From positions 1,364,001 to 1,428,000 of the forward strand of contig NC_035796.1 in the NCBI RefSeq assembly GCF_001653235.2: a stretch of DNA of 64,000 nt. Direction: 5' to 3'. The position numbers were made by a program, and so were the translations under genes. This document shows positions 11,041 through 24,117 of the stretch, piece after piece (within the stretch, counting starts at the first letter, position 1; every line of letters begins with the position of its first letter). This DNA comes from Pochonia chlamydosporia 170 (taxonomy: Eukaryota > Ascomycota > Sordariomycetes > Hypocreales > Clavicipitaceae). The notes beneath the pieces were generated by a model. The model ran no database searches. It had not been told where the DNA came from and was given only the letters and a program-made list of their open reading frames with translations.

Positions 11041-13802
11041 GTTTTGTGCAACCCGCTGGCCGCCGCGGGCCAAATGCTCTTCTTTGCGTCTCTCCTCTCG
11101 GTAGGTTGGTCCTCGAAAGCCTGCATGAAGCGAGTGCTAAGTTGAGTGGATTTTGGCTCAGATAAACCAAGCATATGGCGCACATGTGCGTATATATACC
11201 AACCCGTGGGGGGGAAGAGCCTTGTCCTTCCGCGTCATTGACGTTACATCCGTGATGCAGGAAAACGGACAGCCAGGCAATTACCGACAAATGCAGGAAG
11301 TGGAAGGAGGTCCAGAGTCGGATTCGAACGTCTGTGGCCTCCACCAAAGAACCACACAGTTTTGATACAGATACATGCTTGAGGACACACAAATGGCACA
11401 CACCACCACCACCTTCCAGCGCCACGCGGGAATGTAATGCCTTCTTCTCGGTTGCCCGTTCTCTTAGGGCTGCGATTCGCTGCGATTCGGCCGACCAAGA
11501 GCTAGGCTCAGCGCAGCAAGTTAACTAGGTGACCTGTGTATTTCACTGTCTACGGCTTTTGTGACCATGTCCAGGTGGCCAGACGGGGGGGAGACAAATA
11601 GGGTCTCAGGACGCCAGGACACCTTTGACCACTGCGGGAAGATTCCCGAGCTAGCTGGGATGCTCACATTGCAACCTTGTTGGAGGTTGCTTCAAATGAT
11701 CCAGGGACAGAGAAACCTACATAGACTGGTGGGGCAAGCACATCGGCCGTAGGCAGAGCGGGCCGATGTGGGCGATGATAGGAATTACTTTTTTCGCTAG
11801 ATTCTTGAGGATGGGGATTGCCCGGCTGTTGCTCTCCCGATCCCCAGATGAAGCTATCTGAGATGCCGGCAACTTCCTTTGCCTGCAAGAGTCACCGGAC
11901 CTTATCTTGCCCCCTATCTTCCGGCAGTGGCCGCGGGCGTTCAGGGGACGGATGGCGATGGCTGGCGCTGGCCTAGAACAATTTCATAATATACTCCAGA
12001 CGGGACACAACCACCCTTGGCGCACCACTCAGTCAATCAAGTGGGATATGGCGGGGTAGCCCAGGTTTCTCTACAAGTATCTCCTTGCCCGTATGGGCTG
12101 GACAGACATCCACAAGACAATGGCGTCGGACTGGATGCTCCCCGCGCGGCGTTCTATCGGCTGAATGGTGGTTCGATCTTGGGCGATCAAAACCCAGAGC
12201 CAGCCTGGCCTGGCCTCCTCTCAAAGCGTCCGGTCGGGGAAGCAAGCTTCGTTAGCAGCGGGCTTTACCGAAGCTCGTTTCAGCCAACCGAAGTTGGCCG
12301 TTTTCTCTTTACCTCTAGCGTTTTCGTCGGGCAAAAGAACCAAATAGGAACTGACCTGTGTTTTTTTTCCGTCACCATGTCCGTCAGGGAAAGGAAAACA
12401 CTGGAAACCGGTGAGGCGGCCAGAAGAGGTGCGTGTTCCGTGCTGCAGTAAGTAATCTCAAGTTGACCAATAGAGGCACATGTTTGCGTATCTCACCAAT
12501 GCAAAGTGGTCAGACTTGAGCCAGGGGCCAAATACAGGACGGCGAGGCTGAAATCCACAAAAGGCCCTCAGTCATGCCTTACATGTTTCAATCTCTTGGA
12601 CGCGTGTTTCGAATCTGAAAGGCAGAATAACTCGGCTCCGACGAATTGTCCCGGCCAGTGACAGATTTCACCCAGTTTGGCTTAGCCGTCTTTCCGCCCA
12701 GAACACGATCATGTCTTGGAGCTTATGGTTTTGGCAAGTCGCAATTCTCTTGGCTCGCTGGCGAGACTCCAGTGGCCCGATCTTGGCTTGATCGAAAGGG
12801 TGGGTGGAGAACCAAGCCAAATCTCGTGCTGTCATTATTATGTTGACCCATGTCCTTCGGACCAGTACCCTCAATCCCGGTGCCGGAGAATCATCCCGCA
12901 ACCCATCCGGAGAGCTTCAAACTTTCGGAGTTGGCAGCCAAACCTACCAGCAACCAACATTCAAAATGTGAGATTTTGGTTTGGCCGAACAGACGGGTGG
13001 CTGTTTAGGTCAACGCTAGGAAGTGCATGGCGCATGCGAATCAGATTGCCGGGAAACGAACGTCACGGTGATCGAGGAACAGGGTCCGCCGAATAAGGAG
13101 GGTTGGGGGCCAAATATGTCCACTCCTCGCCAATAATCTGAGGCTGAGTCCGGCATGCGCCGCCTTGTAGGGCTGACGATCGACTGAAAAGGGCAAAGTA
13201 AGCACAGTTGACTGGTTTGCAGGTTGCCGTCATGACCAACATGGATGACTAGGACCCAAGGTAATTCGGCCGTGTGTGTCTGTGGGGAGAAACGCCAAAC
13301 TTGCCGGTGATGCGTCCGCATACCCGGGTATGTCGCGGTTTGGCGAAAGATGTGGCTTAGTGGCCGGAAGATGCCCATTTTAGCCAAACATATGGTAGGC
13401 TCGTATCGGTTGCATTGTAAGATGTGACCACTTACAAGACGAACGGTCGACCTGGTTGCGAGCATACACCCAAAACGCCAAGTAGTGTTGGTAAGATGAT
13501 GCAGAATAAGTCCCCGACTCCCGATATGTTGGACCAACAAAACACATGTATTGTGTTGGGATCGGTGGCGTCAGGCTTTGCCTCCTATGTTCCTTTTTCG
13601 CTTTATACGAGATATACCTAGGCAAGCTGCATGCTTTGAGTTTGAGTTTTATTTTTACCATCTTTCCATGGTGTTAGTCTAAGATCTGAATAATCACGAC
13701 TTCTATTTTCAGGGTAACATTCTCATCTAAATCAAGATAAAAAGACCGCTGACCAGTTAGCCCAACAGCATTCGCCTCTCTTCGCAAATCATTCGTCGGC
13801 CC
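11041..13802. other. intergenic, 2.8 kb without a supportable gene
   Basis: Contains open frames up to 174 codons (13016-13540 minus, 12017-12451 plus, 12716-13096 plus), but their products are basic, cysteine/tryptophan-scattered and match no family I know, and both strands are open over the same stretch, as in chance frames. No terminal repeats or transposase remnants were seen. Confidence 0.45.
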
Positions 13803-16800
13803 TTATGCCTGTAAAGCCGTATCCTCTCTCGCAGCACTGCTACCCTTCTTCCAACTCTCAGTATGATCCGCGCGCTCCTTGACGAGACTCTTGTTTCCAG
13901 GCGCTCCCCAACCTCCACCGCCGGGTGTGCACACGATAATCCGATCGCCAGCTGCCATGGCTGCACTATTCTTGGCACCCATGTTTATGAAACGCTCCTC
14001 AAGTTCAACCTCGTCCGTCGGGTCCTTGGCGGCGTGCGGTTCCCGGAACTGCTTAAGCGACTTCTCCCAGTTTGTCTTTTCGACGTTTCGCACCCACAAG
14101 TTTAGTCCGCATTCTCCGTCTTCTCCTCCATTTAGACCATATGGATGGTACACACGCCGTTCGCTGAGAATGGATACCTGCAAGGGGATCCGGAACTCAA
14201 TGTCTCGAATTACGCCGTCGCCACCGCGGTGCTGCCCGTTACCCCCTGAGCCCTTGCGAATTGAAAACTCTCGCAGCAAAACGGGGTATCTGCGCTCGAA
14301 AATCTCCGAGTCTGTAATACGAGTATTCGTCATGTGAACGTGTACGCCAGACGTGCCCACCCAGTCAGGACCGGCGCCGCTTCCACCAGCAATCGTCTCG
14401 TAGTATCCGAAACCTTTGATGGCCTTTGATCCCGAAAGGTTGCCGCCAAATCCAAAGGTGAGGTTGTTGCAACACCCTTGACTAGCAGCGCAGGCCTCGA
14501 ATGCTTTGAAGATTACATCCGTAATGCGCTGGCTGGTGAGAACATTGCCTCCTACCACAGCGGCACCAGGGGCCGGTGAGAGAATTGACTTTGGTGGGAT
14601 CTTGACATTGATGGGGCGTAAACAGCCTTGGTTCAAGGGGATGTCTTCTGATATAAGGCACCGGAGGCAGTAGATGATGGCGCTGTAGGTGATTGCTTGG
14701 GGAGCATTGACGTTACCGTATACTTGTGGCCCTGTGCCCGCAAAGTCAAAGTCGGCACTGCCTTGTTCTGGATCGATTGTGATTTTGAGCTTGATTGGAC
14801 TTCCTTCATCCATGTAGTCTACTGCTTCGAGATTTTTGCCCTGGAATCGTTTGTGGACGTCCTTGAGGAGGTTGCGGACGCACAGCTCAGCGTTCTTTTG
14901 AATGTTGACCATGTAGAATTGCACAGTGGGCTCACCATATTCTTTGATGAGGCCCTCAATGAGGGAAATACCCTTCTGGTTGGCGGATACTTGGGCCCGT
15001 AGGTCGTTGATGTTGTCGGCGAGGGTGCGAGTGCCGCTGCAGCCGGGGTGCTGGGCAGGTTCGTCGTAGAAGAGTTCAATGACTCTCTTCTCGTCAAATT
15101 TCCCCCCGCTGACGAGCTTTTCGCTAATAATAGCGGCGCCTTCCTGGTATAATTCGCGAGAGTGAGGGGGCATACTGCCCGCTGTGATGCCACCAATATC
15201 GGCATGGTGGGCACGGGAAGCCGCGTAAAAGAGGATATTTTTACCGGCTTCGTCAAAGGCCGGCATGATGAGGGTCACGTCCGGTAGGTGAGTCCCACCA
15301 TACGAAGGGTGATTGGAGATGATTACGTCTCCCTTTTCCAGTCTACCTTTCCAGATTTCAGCTTGTCGACGAACACAAGTTGACATGGAACCGAGATGGA
15401 CTGGCAGATGAGGCGCGTTGGCCACAAGTCCACCTGTTGCGTCGAAGATGGCGCAGGAGAAGTCGAGACGCTCCTTGACATTGGTGCTAACACTGGTCTT
15501 TTGCAGAGCTCGGCCCATTTGCTCGGCAATGGCCATGAATCTGTGCCCAAAAATACTCAGCATGATGGGGTCGACTTCACGATCGGTGTTATGTTGGTGA
15601 TATCTGTGTAGAGTTAGCTCAAGGCTGTATACCAATTCGAGCGTTAAGGAAGATGTTACATACCCTTCTTCTTTACCGCCCTCCTTCTCATTGTCCAAGA
15701 TGACATGAGTTTCTGTGACAAGAGCATTCGTTTTCGGCGGCACGACAATAGTCTGTGTGCCATCTGCCAACATTGCTGGCCCATTGACAACATCTCCAAC
15801 ATCCAAGTCCTCCAGCTTATAAATTGGAGTCTTCTTTCGCCCGCCTTCAAAGTACACCTCCTGCGTGCTGTGCCTTTTATCCTCTGCCACATTCCGGCGC
15901 TTGATCGTCTTCAACTGCTGGTCAACAGTCTTCTCTTGGTGGCGGAAACTCTTTCCAATACCTCGGACACGAACATCATCGATGATAATGTCCCTGTCGT
16001 CCAAAGTAAAGCCGAATTCGTACCTATGGTGCCTGACAAATGCCTGGCCAAACTGCCAATCCTTATCACCAAAATGCTCTTTGGCTTCTTCAGCGCTGGG
16101 TTTGACAATCATCAGGGCAGATTCAGTACCGCGATATCGCATATTGAGATATTCTTCGAAGACAATCTCCTTATCATCAAACCCTTGATCTTTGAGAGCA
16201 GCCAGGGACTTCTCCTTGAGCTTTTCCATCTTGGCTTGCAGCTCTTTAACGACTTGGCCATCATCTTGCCAAACGGCGGAATCAGGCTCTTGACGCTCGT
16301 CAACCACATCCGCAAGAGCCATGCCGTAGGCTGACAAGACCGAAGAATAGCGATGGACGAGAATTTGGCTAATACCCAAGGAATCGGCGATAGCCACGGC
16401 ATGCTGGCCACCGGCGCCTCCAAATGTTGCAAGCCGGTGCTTGGACGAGTCGTGGCCTTTGGCTTCCGTGATGGATCGAATTGGTCTTGTCATAGTCTCG
16501 TTTGCGACTGTCAAAAATCCGTAGGCCACCTCGTCTGTGGTTAACTGTTTCCCGGTTTCCCGGTTCACTTGATCCGCCAACTCTTGTAGGACCTTTCTGC
16601 TTGCCTCTGGATCCAATCCCTCGTCCTCATTTTTGCCAAAAATCTTTGGAAAGAACTCTGGCAACAGACGCCCGAGATGCAAGTTGGCATCTGTCACAGT
16701 AGCAGGGCCGCCTTTGCGATAACAAGCTGGACCAGGGTGCGCGCCAGCAGACTCTGGGCCAACCACAAAAAGCCCATTGCGGAAAAATAGTCGTGAGCCG

Positions 16801-18009
16801 CCACCAGCTGCAACGGTGTTAATGTCAAGTTGGGGTGATTGGATGGTCACGCCGGCTGTGGTTGTCTCAAACACATGCTCATATCGACCTTCCCCGTAAC
16901 GAGAAACATCCGTGCTGGTACCTCCCTACGAAAGATTAGTATTGATTGTGTAATGCGCAGCGGGGAAGACTCACCATGTCAAAACCGATAACGGGTGTCC
17001 TGGTATCTTCATCATATGATGTTATAGCATAGCCAACAACTCCGCCGGCTGGTCCTGACAGGATTGCTTTCAAACCAGTAAACTTATCGACATCAACTAG
17101 ACCGCCGTCCGACTGCATGAACTCGCATCTAGCACCCCTAGATCCCTTTTCTTCCCTGACACTTTGTGTTCCCAGTCCACCTTTGAAGCCGTCTTGGAAG
17201 CCATCGATATATCGTCTGATTGCTGGCGTCAGATAGGCATCGGCACAAACAGAAGTGGCTCTAGAAACGAGCTTCACCATGGGCATCAACTCATGACTCA
17301 GCGAAATATGTTTGAATCCAATATCCTGGGCGATGCGCCCAATTTGGGCTTCATGGTCGGGAAAGGTATAACCATGCATCAAGCACACGGCGATACTTCT
17401 GATGCCCTCGTCGTACACTTCCTGTAGCTTCTGCCGGATGTGACTGTCCTCTGGTCTTTTCATGATACGAACAGTCTCTCCCGATGTACCTCGGACGAGG
17501 GTCTTCCCTTTTGCCTCGTCAGTTCCAACTTGAGCTTCCGCTTCGGTGACTCTGCGCTCCGGGTCCTCCGCGTAATCTTCCAAAGTCACACGCTCGTCAA
17601 CTTCAACAACCTTTTCGTAAAGTACGTCGGGCTTCTTGATTGCGAGATCGAAGATCTTGGGCCTCGACTGGTTGCCGATAACAAGGCAATCTTTGAACCC
17701 CCTGGTAACTACCATGGCGATTTTCTCACCCTTCCTTTCTAACAAGGCATTCGTGGCGACTGTGGTTCCCATACGAATAGAGTCGATCTTCGATGTATCC
17801 AATGGCTCTCCGCGGGGAATATCTCGCTTGAGAAAATGGCTCATTATACGACGAATGCCTTCTAACGGAGCGTCCTTGTAATTTGCTGGATCTTCAGAAA
17901 GAAGCTTGATGATGATTTCTTCGCCATTTTGCTCACCAACACAATCTGTGAAGGTTCCTCCGCGATCAATGGCGATGCGCACACCGCGCTCTGTGCTGGA
18001 AGCACTCAT
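13803..18009 (-). CDS. 5-oxoprolinase (ATP-hydrolysing)
   Basis: Three exons on the minus strand: 16975-18009, 15664-16925, 13803-15603 (introns 49 and 60 bp), 1365 residues. Opens 5-oxo-L-proline to L-glutamate with ATP in the gamma-glutamyl (glutathione) cycle, in the cytosol. The N-terminal HyuA-like half has IAIDRGGTFTDCVGE and, after the first splice, GGTSTDVSRYGEGRYEH, both phosphate/nucleotide-binding features of the family; it also has MGTTVATNALLERKGE. The C-terminal HyuB-like half begins near DPIMLSIFGHRFMAIAEQMG and includes SNHPSYGGTHLPD and a late GGGGWGAP loop. Length fits fungal and animal enzymes of about 1290-1370 residues. The second intron is 60 bp and stop-free, so retention would leave the frame open. 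An upstream ATG at 18081 would add a hydrophobic 24-residue stretch not typical of this cytosolic enzyme; 18009 is preferred. Confidence 0.95.
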
Positions 18010-20363
18010 GGTTATGGCTCGGAGATAGATCAGAAGAGGCAGGCAACAACAGCATAGACGACTGGAACGATACAGAGGCAAGGCGGAAACCGAAACGAAG
18101 AGAAAGTATCCAACACCTCAGCCAAAATGAGGTCAACGCAGCCCAGAAATGAGACTTGTAATTTGCTAAGATTTTGGAAGGCAGAACGGGAGGACAATAG
18201 CCGCGAACCCGGGATGATATCGTCAAGGTAATTCTCACGTCAACGAATGGCTGTCCGTCTGCCTGTGGTCAGTTTACAAATCAGCCCAAGATGTGGTGGG
18301 GCATGATGTTGTACCAGAAGGCGGATGGCGGGGTTGGTCCTCCGCAAAATGGTCAAATTGCGGGTTGGAAAAAAGCATAGCAGTAGATGATGGGGGAACA
18401 TAGTTGTCGTTTTGCTCTCTTTGGCGGCGGGCTGATGTCTGGTCTGGTGGATTTCGATTTTCCATAAGCGGCTCCGGACAGTTCAAGCTGAAGGTTGGCT
18501 TGCAGAACAATGAAGCCAAGGTTGGAGCTGGAGCTGGAGCACTTCAACATTTGAACTTTGACTGTTCATTGCTCACATACCAGATGCCCCGCCAAACCAT
18601 CAATGTTCAAACCGCGGAGTTCCATCGCCGCCTTGGACAGGTTGTCCTGGGATGCTCCATCTCTGGATATTTGAATTGATCGACTCGCCGAAATCGGATA
18701 TTGTAGTTGTTCATTCTGCTGGCACATGGTACTCGTACAAGTTCAATAGGATGAGTGTCTAGCTCTGGACCAGACACATAAGAGATGCACAGACGCGTAC
18801 GCGCAGTGCTCAAGCCCTCACTGAGCAAGTCCTCTCATATGCTCCTTCCTCTTCCGAGTGAACGACGAGTGGCAGGTACATGTTCCTCACTTCATACAAG
18901 TGAACGAGACTTGACATCTACAAGCCCCACGTACGCCATTGGGGACACCACAACTCTACCGCCTAAAGAAGAGGCAAGAGGCCGCCGATCGAATTTGATT
19001 TGAATAACTAAGTCTCGACCACGCTTCTATTCTCGTCACCAACTTCGCCTCCGCCTTCTAGCCTGAGTGACGCCGTGGAGCAGGGTGACGAATACGGCCA
19101 TTGCCTCGCGGGGCGGCCCCAAATTTTTGTGTTGTAAGGGAAAGTCGTCCTAGACAATGCCTCATTTCAATGAGAATACATGCGTACACATGGAGGGGGT
19201 GGTGAATTTCAAGTTAGGGATAAGCATGCTGTTTGGCGCGGCCATCTACCAGCGTTGAGCTAATTCACCTGCATCAATGCGTACGAGACCGGCAATCTAT
19301 CAGCTCCGCAATTCGAAGACCGACAAACAGGCGACTCATCGGCACATACCCCTGCAATGCGATTTGCACGGCTCCTTGCCGGCAATGCTGAGCCTCTCGG
19401 GAGAAAAGTAGAAGAAATCCATACGGCAATAGCTTTCAAACTCGAATGAATTTGTAGGGCTCTACTGCGCACACTGATTCATGGAGCACAAAAGTTTGGA
19501 GCACCAGGCACAGCACAAGCCACGTAACGCGGCAGGCTGAGTATGAGTGAGTGGACTGGTATCCTATTTCCAGCCCGCCAAGATTCTCCATGGCTAACAT
19601 GCGCGACCTCCAGCGACACTGCAACGATTCATGAAAGTTTGATGATGTTCACCACAATTGTGATGTAAGACTGCTTGGCGACACAAACAGACAAAAAAAC
19701 TTGTTATGTGCCTCGGAGTCCGGGACTGGCCAGGTCCCTGGACTAAATCAGCCATTTACAATTCCCGGGACACTCAGGAGTGGCGGATGTGGCTGCGAGC
19801 AGCGTGTCTACTGGTCCGCCCAGACGAGTCACACCACCATCGTGGTTCAAATGACCTCATTAGATGCCCTCTGCAAACACACGACAGTTTTGGCACTTGT
19901 ACCTTGGGTGATTGATAGGGGACCCATGGCACTCATGCGGACTGTGATTTGCCAACATCGATGCCAGGTTTTGTTTGGGAAATGCCTGCTCAGGTTTCCA
20001 TGTATGGATGCCATACACTGATGAATCGAGCCAACCCTCCTTGCCCTCCTGGATGCATGAGCGAGTTCGTGATGGTGTGTTGTCGAAAGCTGAGACTAAA
20101 AAGCAGGCTTGGTTTGATTGAAGCAGGGTTCTGTGGGCAACCCATCATGTGGCCTGACATGTACGCAATCGAATACAAGCAATGCCGACATTCCCAGGAT
20201 ATGATGTGGGATGCGCGTCACAGCATTGCATTCTCATTGTAGGTACATAAAAAGGCTTGCTTCGCCCGTGGTTCGTTTGACACTGACGAGGTGCACAGAT
20301 ATCCTGCCCAACAAACATACTCTTCATTTCACATACACCCCAGTCACCACACAATAAATCGCA
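18010..20363. other. intergenic, divergent promoters
   Basis: About 2.4 kb between the start of 5-oxoprolinase (minus) and the MARVEL gene (plus). No coding signal. Around 20247-20254 an A-rich ACATAAAA sequence lies about 110 bp before the MARVEL start codon and may serve as a TATA element. Confidence 0.4.
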
Positions 20364-20917
20364 ATGGCTCTCGATCGCCTTGTTAGTCTCGTTCTCAGAG
20401 CGGCTGAGCTTGTGTTCGCCGCCATCGTCGCTGGAGTTACTGGCGAATATCTACACAAGTCCAATGCGAGCTCTTGGGCCCTTGGAAGATTCATCTATAC
20501 CGAGGTCGTAGCAGGAATATCCATATTCTTAGCGTTGATATGGCTCTTCCCGTTCTCTAGTACATTTGTCCACTGGCCCGTGGATATATTCATCAGTATC
20601 CTCTGGTGGGTTGTGTTTGGTCTACTTGCCAATGTAAGTGTACTTGACTTGTTGCAACTTTCATGTCGCAAAGGGCTTGCTGACCTCGACAGTTATTGGG
20701 AGATTCCTGCGGTGCTTGGTTCGACTGGGACAACGTTTCCCCCAGGGGAGATCAATGTGGCAAATTTAAAGCCGACCTTGCTTTTGCCTTTCTGTCTGCT
20801 CTTCTCTGGCTCGTATCTGCACTTATTGGCATCTTTTGGGTGCGCAAGCAAGAGCGCCGTGCGAGAGCCGAGGTGGTTCATCACCGCCGCCGTTGGTACC
20901 GCCGAAGCTACGTTTAA
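20364..20917 (+). CDS. MARVEL-type four-helix membrane protein
   Basis: Two exons, 20364-20633 and 20693-20917 (59-bp intron GTAAGT/CAG), 164 residues. Four hydrophobic helices are visible: about residues 5-27, 42-64, 71-93 and 118-138. The loop between helices three and four carries LLGDSCGAWFDWDN and a second Cys (DQCG), a loop pattern common in fungal MARVEL-domain proteins, and the C-terminus is short and strongly basic (RKQERRARAEV then HHRRRWYRR). Such proteins sit in the plasma membrane or vesicles; relatives organise membrane domains such as eisosomes. Specific function unknown. Reading on without splicing gives a frame lacking the fourth helix, so the intron is well supported. Confidence 0.75.
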
Positions 20918-22728
20918 AGGATCCACAATCCCGATGGTCGCTCGGGTCTTGATTCTTGACGCCGCGGAGCCAGCAAACAAGGCACGTCGAAACTGGTCTA
21001 CTTGATGCCAAAGTAAGCAGCTATTGTGTGGCTTAATCTTTTAAATTTTTATTTCATGTTGTGCGGGCAAATCTACGAAGCTATGACATATCTTGTTGTG
21101 GAAGTATTGTTCATGTTGTGGGATGTCAAATTGGCTTTTACGATACCCAGATGTTCCTGGTTCAGGAGTGGTAATGACGCTATATATCGCTGTTATTTTG
21201 ATAATGACAATGAAAGTATGGTATTTCCGTGTAGTTTGGAAACAGCTATGAATACAATTTTTTGTCTCAGTTCACAACATTGGCTATTCTGCTATAGGTT
21301 GGATAATTCTTGCTCTCTGACGTTCGTCTTCTCAAAGTTTCGTCTCGCGCCACAAGGAACCGCTTTCTCCAGATCCATAATGATGCTGCTCAGCCACAAG
21401 CCAAGTAAACTAGACGTCACCAAAGGGGCATGGACGAACTACCCAAATATTTTCTGCAACGGCTGCCAAGGAAGCCATGTCACCACGCAACGGCTGACCC
21501 AGCCGAAGAAAAGAGACTAACAAACTGCGGATCGGAGATCGAGATCTGGAAAACACGAGCATGAAAGACGGCCCAGATGATGCCAAAGAATAGCTCCTCT
21601 CTCTTCCAAGGCAGGTGTCTGAGATCCCTGGTCGTTTTGTCTTGTCTCGTCACTCGTGGACCCAGCAGGAAATGAGCTGTGGTAAGAACACTTTGGGAAA
21701 TCAAGGATCAACCACAAAAGTAGCACCGCCTCAATCGTTCTAGACCGTCGTCGACCTGTAGTTCAGAGAGACAAGCCAACCATGCATGCATGCAGATGCA
21801 CAATTCGTCAATCTCAAGTTTGATACTCCGTAGTAACGGCTCAAGTGCTGATACTGTCTCCAAAAGTCACCAGCCACAAAGAGTCTATGATGCCATTGGG
21901 TATCACCAGCCTGCAGCCACACTCTTCCCTGTTCTTCTGCCACCACCGCCACAATATCTGATGCAAGTTGCTCTGATCTTCGTCCAATTTGTTACCCCAC
22001 CTTGCGTCATCCAAGCTCCATGCTGCATAGACGACCATGGCACAAGCTCCTTTTGCATCCACAGCTTTCTCCAAGCAGAATCCAACGACAACCCGCGTTT
22101 CACTAGTAACCGTCTTTTGGCCTTTTGAGGTGTCATGCTAAGCTTTCCCACTATTGCCAGCCAAGCTTTTGTAGCGGAGACGACAGTCCGGCGTTGGGGG
22201 AGCTTGTTTATGGATTTGGCAACGTCACCGGATGGCCGTTATGACGCCTTCCATCTTGACCAAAATCTTTGCCCTCCACTTTACGGGAGTTGGTGATAGG
22301 TTTGATGGTATGTGGTGGATGATGGAAAGCCAATGGCGTGTTTTAGAATGATTAGATGCGAAGATGACCACGTAGAGGCATGCGTTTTTGGGCGAAAATG
22401 GGTCAAGCCAAGTTGTTCTTACTGAGGGCCCGATGACGAAGGTCCCGAAGATCAGGTAAGTTGTGATTCGTGACAGAGATTGCCGGCAGTGGATGATAAT
22501 GATTTCATCGCGTACAGAACAAAAGGGTAACGCCTTGGGTTTGGGAAAGTTTCCTTCACGATCTATATAAACCTTGGGATGGGCCTCTACACCCTCATTT
22601 TCCATCACTTCATCATACAACAATTGCTTATACCCTAAGAAAAACACCAACACCAAAGAAAGCCTTTATAACTTTTACAAAGATACCCCCTTTACGAAAA
22701 CAAAACAGTCAAGACATAACCAGCCACG
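20918..22728. other. intergenic, promoter of repeat protein gene
   Basis: About 1.8 kb with no recognisable gene; TACTCCGTA motif at 21824-21832. The last 160 bp hold a TATA box and an A/C-rich leader. The open frame at 21026-21520 has no family resemblance. Confidence 0.45.
22564..22570 (+). promoter_or_regulatory. TATA box of the repeat-protein gene
   Basis: TATATAA lies 159 bp upstream of the ATG at 22729 and is followed by a CA-rich leader, the arrangement of strongly expressed fungal genes. Seen in sequence; usage is inferred. Confidence 0.5.
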
Positions 22729-24042
22729 ATGTCTTCCATTGTCAACAAAGTCAAGGACGCTCTCCACTCCGACAAGGACAAGACTACACACCAGGAGGGA
22801 ACTCACTCGTCGACACATCCCACAGGCACTCACACCACCACCGGTACTGCTGAGCCACGCATTCACTCCACACATGATACCACTACGACTGGTGGCCTAG
22901 GTGGTGCGACGGGAACTCATAATACCGTTGGCGGCACTGACAACTACACCTATGGCACTGGCGCCAACCGTGGCGCTTCCGGCCCTGCTTCCAAGACCGA
23001 TGGTCCTCACAACTCTAATCTCATGAACAAGGCTGATCCTCGTGTCGACTCAGACCGCGATCACAGCAAAAACATGGGAATGAACCCTCAGGGCAGTGCC
23101 ACCACCGGTACCGGTGCTGGTGCTGTCAAGGACCATCCTGGCCACACTGTCCGCGGTGATGAAGCTGGCTTCGCTGGAACAACTACCGGAACTGGTATTG
23201 GTGGTGCCCAGCATCACAGTGGTGTCGCCGGCACTACTGGATCTTCTACCTTTGGCAACACAGGTCTGAACCGCGGCCCTGGCGGTCCCGCCACTCATAC
23301 CGACGGTCCTCACAACTCCAACCTCATGAACAAGACCGATCCTCGTGTGGACTCTGACCGCGACCACAGCCGCAACATGGGTGTTAACCCTCACGGAACT
23401 GCCAGCACCGGCATGACGGGTACCACTGGCACAACCGGCACAACTGGTGCCTTTGGCTCACATGGAACTCACACTCATGGCACCACTGGCACCGGCACCG
23501 GCGACAATGCTGCCTTCTTTACCAGTGGTGCTACTGGCGCTACCGGTGTCAACCGCGGCGTTGATGGTCCGGCAACCCGCACCGATGGCCCTCATAACTC
23601 CAATCTCTTGAACAAGACCGATCCTCGTGTTGACTCTGACCGAGACCACAGCCGAAACCTGGGTGCTAACCCTCATGGAACAGCGACCACTGGCACTACT
23701 GGCACCACCGGTATGACAGGCATGACTGGTACCTCCGGCACCCATGGCACTCACACCGGCACTCATGGTGCTGCTGTTGGAACAACTGGTATTGCTGGCT
23801 CTCATGGCACTCACACTAGTACCCATGGCACTCATACCGGCACTACTGGAACAACGGGCACTCACGGCACTCACGGCACTCACAACACGCTTGCTGGCGC
23901 CACTGGCTCCGGCCCCGGCCCAGCTCCCAACACTGCCGGCCCTCACAAGTCCGACATGATGAACAAGGTCGATCCTCGAGTCGACAGCAACCTAGACGGC
24001 AGCAAGACCGTTGGCGGTGACAAGACGTACGCTCAGCCTTAA
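22729..24042 (+). CDS. Gly/Thr/His-rich hydrophilic repeat protein (stress/hydrophilin type)
   Basis: Uninterrupted 437-residue frame. It starts [18 protein letters not shown], a short amphipathic segment, then is wholly hydrophilic and probably disordered. Four diverged copies of a unit begin at residues 85, 186, 280 and 397; the first three are 38 residues long. Core: [11 protein letters not shown] then DPRVDSDRD; the last copy is altered ([19 protein letters not shown]). Between them lie TGTTGTTG and GTHTGTHG stretches, encoded by minisatellite-like DNA. Units of this DPRVDSDRD type recur in ascomycete proteins annotated as cell-surface or conidiation/stress related; the biochemical role is unknown. 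No signal peptide, no membrane segment. A TATA box and A-rich leader suggest strong, perhaps stress-linked expression. An alternative 3' splice could replace the last five residues (see 24118-24280). Confidence 0.8.
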   Translation: MSSIVNKVKDALHSDKDKTTHQEGTHSSTHPTGTHTTTGTAEPRIHSTHDTTTTGGLGGATGTHNTVGGTDNYTYGTGANRGASGPASKTDGPHNSNLMNKADPRVDSDRDHSKNMGMNPQGSATTGTGAGAVKDHPGHTVRGDEAGFAGTTTGTGIGGAQHHSGVAGTTGSSTFGNTGLNRGPGGPATHTDGPHNSNLMNKTDPRVDSDRDHSRNMGVNPHGTASTGMTGTTGTTGTTGAFGSHGTHTHGTTGTGTGDNAAFFTSGATGATGVNRGVDGPATRTDGPHNSNLLNKTDPRVDSDRDHSRNLGANPHGTATTGTTGTTGMTGMTGTSGTHGTHTGTHGAAVGTTGIAGSHGTHTSTHGTHTGTTGTTGTHGTHGTHNTLAGATGSGPGPAPNTAGPHKSDMMNKVDPRVDSNLDGSKTVGGDKTYAQP

Positions 24043-24117
24043 AGAGTGGGTGCTAACACCACGCGACAATATTGTGTTACCGATTTTGAATAATGGATTA
24101 TTAACAACTTTATACAG

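Noticed and set aside
11311..11400. tRNA-like GTTCGAATCC on the minus strand
   Set aside because: The flanking bases do not form a T stem and no acceptor or anticodon stem can be drawn.
10235..11425. Long minus-strand frame covering the NmrA-like gene and its upstream region
   Set aside because: Only the part 10270-10879 is coding; the first exon lies in another frame (10936-11040) and upstream sequence has no similarity.
13016..13540. 174-codon open frame, minus strand
   Set aside because: No domain, scattered rare residues, overlaps open frames on the other strand; looks like chance.
15705..16334. 209-codon plus-strand frame
   Set aside because: Antisense to the conserved 5-oxoprolinase coding sequence.
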